Below, in pieces: positions 32,695 to 39,835 of a stretch of DNA of 43,571 bases. A program made the translations under genes and the position numbers. Each line of letters opens with the position of its first letter. The first letter of the stretch is position 1. The notes under the pieces are model-generated. The model did no database searches and was not told the origin of the DNA. It saw only the letters and a program-made list of their open reading frames with translations. The stretch is taken from contig JAJPKE010000040.1 in assembly GCA_021323855.1 (NCBI GenBank), positions 1 to 43,571 on the forward strand, read 5' to 3'. The DNA is from Chloroflexota bacterium (lineage in GTDB: Bacteria > Chloroflexota > Ktedonobacteria > Ktedonobacterales > JADMIN01).

Positions 32695-35130
32695 CTAGAC
32701 ATGATAGCCACGTCGTTGGAGCGCCGCTTCGAGCGCATCAGCGACCTCCGGCGGCACCAGCACATGCGCAGGTGAGACGCGGCGGCACTGCGCGGCAATC
32801 TCCGGCGCAGAGGCCAGCGCCTCGCTGAGGGTCGCCTCATCGCGCGCCTCGACCAGCGCCCAGCCCGTCGTGATGCGCGACGCCCCATAGCGCGCCTGCC
32901 AATCGCTACACTGCGCCTGGGCGGCAGCCAGTGCCCGTTTTCCGGCGGATGTATCGCCAGACTGGAGGAGTTTGAGCAGGTGGTCCGGCGTCAGGCCGTG
33001 GTCGAAGGCTGTGGCGGCCAGCCCCGCATCGAAGGTATAGACGATGCGCCCGCCCGCGATGCTCACCGGACGCGCCCAGGTCGCCAGCGCATCCAATAGC
33101 GGCGCACCGGCAGCCAGCGGTTGCACTGCCAGCCGGCCATCGCGCGTGACCAGCAGCGGCGCACCCCAATCCTCCGCGCGCGGTGATAGCTCAATTGATG
33201 GCGCAGCCACATCGCTCACATCGCCTGCCGACAGCAGATACGCGCCCAATGGCGTCAGGCGGAAGGCAAGTGGCTGGCCGCTGTTGCTCATAGCAAGATC
33301 GCAGACGCCCCACCAGTGCAGCGGTCCGGTGAGCCAGGACTGAACATACGCGCCCTCCGCCGCGAACCACTCTTCGCGCACGGTGATGCGCAGCGGACGC
33401 CGCCGGTCCGTCTGCTCCAACCACCAGGCGGGCGTGGTGTACGCCTGCTGTCGCCCGCGCAAGAAGCCAGGATGGATGCGCCAGAGCAACGCCAGCAGCG
33501 CATCCAGCGCGTACCAGGTATCGGGTTGAGCGCGGCGCAGCACGCCAAGAAGAAAGCGCCGCGCCTCGAACACATCAGCAGCCAGCGCCGCCGGTCGCAG
33601 CGCCTCGTGGCGTTGATCGAAACGCGCCTGGATGGGCGAACCGGGCAGCGCCAGATCTGCCAGCTCCACCGGCAATTCTGCCTGATGCCAGAGCGTGAAG
33701 GCGCTCTTCAGGGCAACTGCACCCTCCGCCTCCGGCAGACGCGCCAGATCCAGAATGAGCGGTGCGCCTCCCTGTTCGCGCGCCCAGAGCAGGACACGCC
33801 GCGCCATCTGCGCCAGCCCAGCGGGGAGACCAGCGCCACGCGCGAACTCCAGCGTCATCTGCGGCGGCAAATCGCCAGGGACCAGCGGAAACGGCGGTCT
33901 GCTGTTCTCGTATGCGGCTCGTGGCACTGGTGATGCGCGTCTTGTCTGCTGAGTTCGCATCGAGCGGGCATCGAGGTTTGCCGCATCTTGTGTCCCAGAC
34001 TGCTGTGGATGAACCGGGTTATAGAGTGCCGGTCCATAGGCAAGCAGTGCCAGCGCCAGCACGAGTTGACGCGGCGTGGCGCGCACGACGCGGAGCGCCT
34101 TTGCCGATGGCGCCGATGGCGGGGGCGTGGGTTCAAGCAGCGGCGGGCCATGCGGCGCGCGGGCCGGCAGCGATGCAATGGGGAGCGCAGGGACGCAGGC
34201 GGCGCGTATCTCCGGCGGAATGCGCCAGCCCGCCACCTGTCGCCAGGGATGCGCTGTCGCGTTGCCTTGAGCGGCCTGTTCAGTTGCCTGGGGTGGCGTT
34301 CCGCCGATTCCCGGCGCGGGAAACATCAGGGCGTGGCGCTCCAGAACAGCGAGCGCGGCCTTCAATGCGCCGGGCGCCTGTTCAGAGCGGATGGCGATGG
34401 CGTCGAGGTCGGCGCTGGTGCTGCTGCCACCCAACAACAGCACTTCAGCCAGCAGCGTTTGCGCCTGCTGGTCGAGCCGGGCGATCAGTGCCGCCAGCTT
34501 TTGGGGGGTACAGAGCGTGTTTTCCAGCAGTTTGCGCGCCTCTGGCGAGGTGTCTTCCATGCCAAGAACACGCCGCATCACCGCCAGCAGGTCAGAGGTA
34601 GAGAGCCGCGCCAATTCTTCGGCCAGCGTTGGCTCGCCATGTGGACGATGCGCGCGTGGCGCTCGGAGCAGCGGCGGCTGTTCGATAAGGGGGCGCCGGG
34701 GTGGTTGGACGGCGGGGCGCGCCGTGTCTTCCGGCGCGTCGGCTGTGCGGTTCGTGTTGCCTGAATCGTTTGCGCTGCTAGTGACGGTGGTGAAGCTAGT
34801 GAAGCTGGCGGGGTCACGAATCCAGGCTGTGAGCAGCGCGGCGACATGCTCGCAGGCCAGCGGCGGGATGGGCGCGGCTTCAGGCATAGTCCGGCAGGAG
34901 CAGCGCCAGCGAATCGTCAGTGGATCGCTGCCAATCGCTTCTGCCCACGCATGCGCCATCGTCTCGCGCTCGCTGACGGTGGCGCTGAGCCAATTCTCCG
35001 CTCGCTGCCCCTGTGTCACGGCATGCTGCGCGACGCTTTCGAGTCCACGCGCCGCCGCAGCGAGGCCGCAGAAGCGAACCACATCGGCCTCGCGCAAGCG
35101 CAACAATGCGGCGGACGGAGATTGGTTCAT
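32695..35130 (-). CDS. SWIM-finger protein with Helicase_C_3-like C-terminus
   Basis: An 811-residue protein. A SWIM zinc finger lies at C77, C79, C93 and H95 (WRCSCRTMPE ... ACEHVAALLTAW), a motif that binds nucleic acid or proteins. Next comes a helical stretch (TSDLLAVMRRVLGMEDTSPE, LDQQAQTLLAEVLLLGGSST) typical of the N-terminal part of Helicase_C_3 proteins. The C-terminal end LLVTRDGRLAVQPLAAGAPL, then RIVYTFDAGLAATAFDHGLT, is a drifted copy of the 'VQPN-E...YRLT' module seen in the next gene, so the two genes may be distant paralogues. No Walker A or DEAD box is visible. The ATG at 35130 has GGGGG 8 nt upstream. Confidence 0.78.
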   Translation of the reverse strand: MNQSPSAALLRLREADVVRFCGLAAAARGLESVAQHAVTQGQRAENWLSATVSERETMAHAWAEAIGSDPLTIRWRCSCRTMPEAAPIPPLACEHVAALLTAWIRDPASFTSFTTVTSSANDSGNTNRTADAPEDTARPAVQPPRRPLIEQPPLLRAPRAHRPHGEPTLAEELARLSTSDLLAVMRRVLGMEDTSPEARKLLENTLCTPQKLAALIARLDQQAQTLLAEVLLLGGSSTSADLDAIAIRSEQAPGALKAALAVLERHALMFPAPGIGGTPPQATEQAAQGNATAHPWRQVAGWRIPPEIRAACVPALPIASLPARAPHGPPLLEPTPPPSAPSAKALRVVRATPRQLVLALALLAYGPALYNPVHPQQSGTQDAANLDARSMRTQQTRRASPVPRAAYENSRPPFPLVPGDLPPQMTLEFARGAGLPAGLAQMARRVLLWAREQGGAPLILDLARLPEAEGAVALKSAFTLWHQAELPVELADLALPGSPIQARFDQRHEALRPAALAADVFEARRFLLGVLRRAQPDTWYALDALLALLWRIHPGFLRGRQQAYTTPAWWLEQTDRRRPLRITVREEWFAAEGAYVQSWLTGPLHWWGVCDLAMSNSGQPLAFRLTPLGAYLLSAGDVSDVAAPSIELSPRAEDWGAPLLVTRDGRLAVQPLAAGAPLLDALATWARPVSIAGGRIVYTFDAGLAATAFDHGLTPDHLLKLLQSGDTSAGKRALAAAQAQCSDWQARYGASRITTGWALVEARDEATLSEALASAPEIAAQCRRVSPAHVLVPPEVADALEAALQRRGYHV

Positions 35131-35201
35131 TGCAGATTGCCCCCGCCTTCAGCGCAGCAACTTACCAGCCACCGGAGGACCAGAGCGCGCACCAGGAGGC
35201 G

Positions 35202-35474
35202 CTATTCTTCCTCCTCATCGTTTTCTTCGTCTTCTTCTTCGTCAAACTCCTCATCTTCCTCATCGTCGAAGTCATCGTCATCGTCATCGTCGTCAAAATC
35301 GTCAAATTCATCGTCGTCTTCGTCTTCGAAGTCGTCCTCATCCTCTTCATCATCAAATTCGTCAAGTTCCGCCTCATCATCTGATAGGGCGTCTTTTTCT
35401 TCTGTGTCAAAGAACAACGCAGATTCCATCAGATGTGGCAGGTATGGCAGGTCTTCGGCAACGGTGATTGACAT
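35202..35474 (-). CDS. Small protein with a 59-residue Asp/Glu tail
   Basis: A 90-residue protein. Residues 1-30 (MSITVAEDLPYLPHLMESAL) are ordinary, but residues 32-90 are almost only Asp and Glu, with Phe at 40, 49, 57, 60, 69 and 77. It thus resembles the tail of RNA polymerase delta subunits or acidic DNA-mimic and histone-chaperone tails, but the usual folded domain of RpoE is absent. GGAGG lies 9 nt before ATG 35474. The DNA is a run of TCG/TCA/TCT triplets on the plus strand, prone to slippage. It is the first gene of the run that continues with the SWIM gene 71 nt later, so it may bind those DNA-binding proteins or mask them. Confidence 0.75.
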   Translation of the reverse strand: MSITVAEDLPYLPHLMESALFFDTEEKDALSDDEAELDEFDDEEDEDDFEDEDDDEFDDFDDDDDDDDFDDEEDEEFDEEEDEENDEEEE

Positions 35475-35504
35475 ACAGTGTGGCCTCCATGTGAGAGTGC
35501 TGGT

Positions 35505-35522
35505 CGCCTGTGGAAACAGGCG
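35505..35522. promoter_or_regulatory. Leader hairpin of the acidic-protein operon
   Basis: A perfect 7-bp stem cgcctgt-ggaa-acaggcg in the 5' leader, 31 nt before the start of the acidic protein. It may control translation or mRNA stability. Confidence 0.45.
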
Positions 35523-35576
35523 CCAGCCGATGATGTGCGGTCGCGGAGACGCAGAGGCGGCCCCATCGCCGGGGGT

Positions 35577-35606
35577 ATTGTATGTCCGAGCTTGGCCGAT
35601 GGTCAA
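35577..35606 (-). promoter_or_regulatory. Sigma-70-type promoter of the three-gene operon
   Basis: On the minus strand TTGACC (35606-35601) and TACAAT (35582-35577) are 18 nt apart. It is the best promoter match in the window and is placed for a leader of about 95 nt ahead of the acidic protein gene. Confidence 0.7.
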
Positions 35607-35623
35607 TGTACTACGTTTTCGTT

Positions 35624-35640
35624 GTTGCACTCAGTGCAAC
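35624..35640. promoter_or_regulatory. Perfect palindrome gttgcact-c-agtgcaac
   Basis: A 17-bp palindrome 18 nt upstream of the -35 box of the operon promoter and 19 nt after the FHA gene stop. It is well placed as an operator or activator site. As RNA it could also fold as a weak end hairpin of the FHA transcript. Confidence 0.55.
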
Positions 35641-35658
35641 TCGAAGGACGTGGAGCGG

Positions 35659-36714
35659 CTACCTGCCGGGGTGCGCGCGCCGCACCGACGCCTCGTTGGG
35701 CGTGTGACAGCGCGGGCAACGCTCCTGGATGGGCAGCAGGCTCAGCCGGCAGTTACTACATTCATGGGCGATGGAGTGATGGCAGTTCTGGCAATAGACC
35801 GCATCCGGCGCAGTCAACTGGCCGCAGGTCTGGCAGACGTGCAGCAGCGTGCCATTGGCGGCGCCGGTAGGGTTGCTGCGCTCCACCAGCGGCCCCGAAC
35901 GACGATATGGGTCGTCGGTGCCCGCGCCGGACTGAAGCGGGCCGGGGGGCGCCGGATAGCGGTCGCCGCTCATCGAGGGATTGCCGCCCGGCGGAACAGC
36001 TCCATTCGGTGTGCTGGAGGCCGGTGAAGACGCAGCGCTGCCAGCCCAACTGGAAAAGGGAATGGTCGGCGGTCCGCCGTAGCGCGCGGGCGGCGCGGGC
36101 TGTGGCGCGGGCGTGTAGGCCGGTTGTGGTGTGGGTGGTGGCGGCGCGGCGATGCCCGGCGGCACGTAGGGCACCTCATCGTCAGAGTAGATGGAACGCG
36201 GCTTCAAGGGCGCAATGGAGGATGCCGGCGTCACTGGCGGATAGATCTGCGCGGAGGCGGGAAACGGTTGCCCGATAGGATGGGTGAGCCGGTGCGCCTG
36301 CGGGTCCGAGGCGGCGTCTTTGAGTTGCTGCGCCACCTGCGCGCCCCAGTCAATGCCCGATAGGCCAGGCACTGGCATCCTGGGCGAAGACGCGGCGAGA
36401 CGCGGACCAGTTTGCTGCGCATCGCCCGCCTCTTCTACGAAGCGCAGGCTGATGTTGGGCGCCAGGAAGATGACATCGCCGTCGCTGAGCAGATGCTCCT
36501 GGATGCGCCGTTCGTTCAGGTGCAGGCCGTTGGTGCTATTCAGATCAGCGATCCACCAGCGGCCCTCGACACGGCGCAGTTCGGCGTGCTGCCGCGAAAT
36601 CTGCGGCGACGGCAGCATGACATCGTTATAAGAGAGCCGGCCAATGCTCAGGTGTTCTCGCTCCAACGATACCCGGCGCGTGCCCTCATTCGTCTCGATT
36701 TCCAGGTAGGCCAT
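35659..36714 (-). CDS. FHA-domain protein with double zinc ribbon
   Basis: A 351-residue protein. Residues 1-95 are a forkhead-associated domain: SIGRLSYNDVMLPSPQISRQ, HAEL, and ADLNSTNGLHLNERRI, with the Arg, Ser-Arg-x-His and Asn residues that bind phosphothreonine. A Pro/Ala/Tyr-rich linker (about 150-285) follows. Residues 290-340 carry four CxxC pairs (CQTC, CQNC, CSNC, CPRC), a double zinc ribbon. FHA proteins read Ser/Thr kinase signals; no kinase is in the window. It stands ahead of the acidic-tail operon on the same strand, with a 184-nt gap that holds a new promoter. Confidence 0.9.
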   Translation of the reverse strand: MAYLEIETNEGTRRVSLEREHLSIGRLSYNDVMLPSPQISRQHAELRRVEGRWWIADLNSTNGLHLNERRIQEHLLSDGDVIFLAPNISLRFVEEAGDAQQTGPRLAASSPRMPVPGLSGIDWGAQVAQQLKDAASDPQAHRLTHPIGQPFPASAQIYPPVTPASSIAPLKPRSIYSDDEVPYVPPGIAAPPPPTPQPAYTPAPQPAPPARYGGPPTIPFSSWAGSAASSPASSTPNGAVPPGGNPSMSGDRYPAPPGPLQSGAGTDDPYRRSGPLVERSNPTGAANGTLLHVCQTCGQLTAPDAVYCQNCHHSIAHECSNCRLSLLPIQERCPRCHTPNEASVRRAHPGR

Positions 36715-36833
36715 ATCATGCCCCCACCACTACCAAACAGCCGGCACAAACCTGCGTGTTCCTTGTCGCGCACCCTTTCGCAAGGCCAGTATAACACTGC
36801 CGTGTAAAAGTTAAACCACAGCAGTACTATAGA

Positions 36834-36873
36834 GACCTCACCCCCTAGCCCCCTCTCCCGCGAGGAGAGGGGG
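36834..36873. repeat. GC-rich inverted repeat, copy 9
   Basis: Core ccccctctcccgcgaggagaggggg with flank gacctcaccccctag, between the start of the FHA gene and the end of the synthetase gene. Confidence 0.8.
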
Positions 36874-36944
36874 GACCAGAATGACCTCGCACCTGGCCCT
36901 TTCTCCCATAAGGCTGGGGAATCTCAGAAAGCGCAGCCTGTAAG

Positions 36945-38951
36945 CTAACGAGCGTTGGCGATGGCTTCGAGCGCGTCGGGGCTTTCCAGCGAAGAGAGAT
37001 CGCCCAGGTCCGTCTTGCCGAGGTGGCGCGCGCGAATCAGCCGGCGCAGCACCTTGCCGTTGCGCGTCTTTGGCAGCGCCGTCACGAACAGCACCGTTTC
37101 CGGCTTCAGCGCCGGTCCCATCGCGCGCACGACCTCCGCCTGTATCTCGCTGCGCAGGGCATCCGAGGGTTCGGTTCCTGGCCGCAGCACCGCGAAGACC
37201 ACCACCGTCTCGCCCTTGACGGGATGCGGCACGCCGACCGCCGCCGCCTCGTTGACGGCGGGATGCGTCACCGCCGCTGATTCGACCTCCGCTGGACCCA
37301 AGCGCTTGCCCGCCACCTTGATCGTATCGTCGGAGCGGCCCAGGATATACCAGTAGCCATCCTGGTCAATCACGGCGAAGTCGCCATGCACCCAGAGTCC
37401 AGGAATACGCTGCCAGTAAGCTGCCTCATAGCGCGCCGGGTCTTTCCAGAAGCCGCGTGTCATGCCAGGCCAGGGCTGGCGAATCGCCAGCTCGCCCACC
37501 TGGCCACGCAGCGGATGGCCCTCGTCATCTACCACATCGGCGGCAATGCCGGGCACCGGGCCGGAAAACGAACACGGTTTAATTGGCGTGATGGTGGTGC
37601 AGCCGACGATGCCGCCGGAGATTTCCGTGCCGCCGGAATAGTTGATAATCGGGCAGCGCCCGCCGCCGATGACCTCGAAGGCCCAGTGCCAGGGCGCGGA
37701 GTTCCACGGCTCGCCGCTCGCTCCCAGCACGCGCAGCTTGCTGAGATCGTGCTTTTTCACCAACTCGTCGCCATGCGCCATCAGCGAGCGCACGACCGTC
37801 GGCGCAATGCCCATCACCGTCACACCGTGGCGCTCCGCAAAGTCCCAGAGCCGGTCCGGCGCGGGATAATCCGGCGTACCCTCATAGAGCGCGAGCGTCG
37901 CGCCGAGAATCAACGCGCCACTGATGGCCCACGGCCCCATCATCCAGCCAATGTCGCTGAGCCAGAAGAGCGTGTCGCCGCGTTGCACGTCGAAGAGATG
38001 CGCCATATCCTGCGCGCCCTTGATGGGGAAGCCGCAATGCACATGGACGGCGCCTTTGGGTTTGCCGGTGGTGCCGGAGGTATAGATCAGCATGTAGGGG
38101 TCTTCGGCATCGGTTGCTAGCGTCTCGCGGGTCTCCGGCTGCTGCTCGATGGCCTCATGCCACCAGTGGTCGCGCCCCGCCGTCCAGGGGATGTCGTTAC
38201 CCATGCGGCGCACCACCAGCAGATGCTCCACCGCAGGCGAGAGCGCGGCTGCGGCGTCGGCGGTCTCCTTCATCGGCACCACTTTACCCCGGCGATAGTA
38301 GCCGTCCGCTGTGATAATGACCTTTGCCTCGCTATCCTGTAGGCGCGTGGCGACAGCCTCCGCGCCATAGCCGGAGAAGACGGGCATATAGATCGCGCCG
38401 ATCTTGCCGCAGGCCAGCGTCGCGGCGACGGTTTCGGGCACCATCGGCAGATAGATCGCCACGCGGTCGCCCTTGCGCACGCCCAGCGCCGTCAGTGCAT
38501 TAGCTACGCGGTTGGTCAGCGCCAGCAGTTCGGCGTAGCTGAGGCGGCGCACCTCGCCGTCCTCACCCTCCCAGATGACCGCCGTCTGGCTGGCGTCCGG
38601 GCCGCTGGCGTGCTTATCGAGCGCGGTGGCGACATAGTTGAACTTGCCGCCGCGATACCAGGTGGTCCAGGGGATGCCGCGCGAGGTATCCATCACCTGC
38701 GTATAGGGCTGCTGCCAGACCAGTTCGAGGTCTGGCGAGACGGCATCCCAGAACCAGGAGGGGTCGCTGGCGGCGCGTTCGAGCAGCGCGTTGTAGTCGC
38801 TGATGCCATGCCGCTGCATGAAGCGTAGCAACCGGCTCTTGCGCAGATATTCCTCAGTGGGACGCCACGCCACCGGCTCACTCAAGCTCTCCCAGTTGTC
38901 GGCGCTCTCCACGCCGGATATGCTGCTTATGATAGGATTGGGGTCGCTCAT
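36945..38951 (-). CDS. Acetyl-CoA synthetase (AMP-forming) or close acyl-CoA synthetase
   Basis: A 668-residue ANL-superfamily enzyme that activates acetate or a similar short acid through an acyl-AMP to acyl-CoA. N-terminal W-rich region fits ACS (AWRPTEEYLRKSRLLRFMQR). The P-loop-like A3 motif is YTSGTTGKPKGAVHVHCGFP, and later motifs are NYSGGTEISGG, GDFAVIDQDGYWYILGRSDD and the C-terminal PKTRNGKVLRR with the acetylation-regulated Lys. Its length is that of AcsA (about 650). Some related proteins act on propionate or acetoacetate, so the substrate is not certain. GGGAG is 9 nt before the start. Confidence 0.9.
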   Translation of the reverse strand: MSDPNPIISSISGVESADNWESLSEPVAWRPTEEYLRKSRLLRFMQRHGISDYNALLERAASDPSWFWDAVSPDLELVWQQPYTQVMDTSRGIPWTTWYRGGKFNYVATALDKHASGPDASQTAVIWEGEDGEVRRLSYAELLALTNRVANALTALGVRKGDRVAIYLPMVPETVAATLACGKIGAIYMPVFSGYGAEAVATRLQDSEAKVIITADGYYRRGKVVPMKETADAAAALSPAVEHLLVVRRMGNDIPWTAGRDHWWHEAIEQQPETRETLATDAEDPYMLIYTSGTTGKPKGAVHVHCGFPIKGAQDMAHLFDVQRGDTLFWLSDIGWMMGPWAISGALILGATLALYEGTPDYPAPDRLWDFAERHGVTVMGIAPTVVRSLMAHGDELVKKHDLSKLRVLGASGEPWNSAPWHWAFEVIGGGRCPIINYSGGTEISGGIVGCTTITPIKPCSFSGPVPGIAADVVDDEGHPLRGQVGELAIRQPWPGMTRGFWKDPARYEAAYWQRIPGLWVHGDFAVIDQDGYWYILGRSDDTIKVAGKRLGPAEVESAAVTHPAVNEAAAVGVPHPVKGETVVVFAVLRPGTEPSDALRSEIQAEVVRAMGPALKPETVLFVTALPKTRNGKVLRRLIRARHLGKTDLGDLSSLESPDALEAIANAR

Positions 38952-39239
38952 CGTTTTCGTCTCCCTCGACAAGATGCGCTGCGCCCGCAACGATGCCAGC
39001 GCGCGCTTGGACGGCTCTACCAGGATTGCTCTGCTTCCATTCTAGCACGCTGGTAGCCGCGCTTCGCATATCGCGTTCTCTTCTGTAGCAGAGAGCCGCG
39101 TGAGCGATGAATATCAGGTGGTTTGGCGCTGAAAGATCAAGGCAGTTACCGCACGTAAGGAACGTCCAGACAGGCCGGTCACGTGTCAGCCAGGTTGTGC
39201 GTGTGGAGAAGAAAAGGTTTTCTGCCTGATAGAAAGGAT

Positions 39240-39755
39240 ATGCCACACATGTCTCCTCTCCCATTCGGGCCGTTCGTGCCATTGGTCGTTGCTTCGTGCT
39301 GTGGCCCGATGGATAATCCTGTGCTGACTGCGGCGGATATGCAGCATGCTGCATTGGTGGCGCTGATCTCTGCGGCGCTGCTGTTGGGAGACGTAGGCTT
39401 CTGGGCAATCAGATATCGCTGGCATCGTCTCGTGTTCTGGCGACGCACGACGGTTTGGGGAATGCTATTAGTTGGCGCGCTCTGCCTGCTGGTGGCGTGG
39501 TGGATATACAACCAATCGCTGCCATTTGTCGGCATGCCAGCGAATCCCCTTTATGCGGACGCAGATCTGTACGATCAGGCGGTCACGGTCGGCAGCGATA
39601 TCGTTATCGTGACTATGCTCACCGTTCTGATTGTGCTGGCGGTTCTGGCACTTGGCACGGTGATGCTCTGGGCGGAGGTGCTAACAAAACCACAACAGAA
39701 GCGCGTGCGGGTACGGAAGGCTGAAGATGAGCCAGGCATGCCCACTGAAGGCTGA
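39240..39755 (+). CDS. Small membrane protein, unknown
   Basis: About 171 residues with three hydrophobic segments: ALVALISAALLLGDVGFWAI, TTVWGMLLVGALCLLVAWWI and IVIVTMLTVLIVLAVLALGT, then a basic cytoplasmic tail. I do not recognise it. The start is uncertain: ATG 39240 or 39249 both follow AAAGGA, and 39309 is a further option (MDNPVLTAADMQ). It stands between divergent and convergent neighbours, so it is alone. Confidence 0.6.
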   Translation: MPHMSPLPFGPFVPLVVASCCGPMDNPVLTAADMQHAALVALISAALLLGDVGFWAIRYRWHRLVFWRRTTVWGMLLVGALCLLVAWWIYNQSLPFVGMPANPLYADADLYDQAVTVGSDIVIVTMLTVLIVLAVLALGTVMLWAEVLTKPQQKRVRVRKAEDEPGMPTEG

Positions 39756-39792
39756 AGCCAGGTCGGTTTTTACTGCTGGCGCGTCGGATAAT

Positions 39793-39834
39793 CCCCCCTC
39801 TCCTCGCGGGAGAGGGGGTCAGGGGTGAGGTCTC
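39793..39834. repeat. GC-rich inverted repeat, copy 10
   Basis: Core cccccctctcctcgcgggagaggggg with flank tcaggggtgagg. It ends 1 nt before the stop codon of the aminopeptidase gene on the minus strand. Confidence 0.8.
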
Positions 39835-39835
39835 C

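Noticed and set aside
31366..35130. Active helicase pair
   Set aside because: Neither protein has Walker A, Walker B or DEAD/DEAH motifs; only the C-terminal module is shared with XPB-linked proteins.
34846..36027. 393-codon plus-strand gene with poly-Ser
   Set aside because: It is the antisense of the SWIM, acidic-tail and FHA genes; the Ser run mirrors the Asp/Glu codons.
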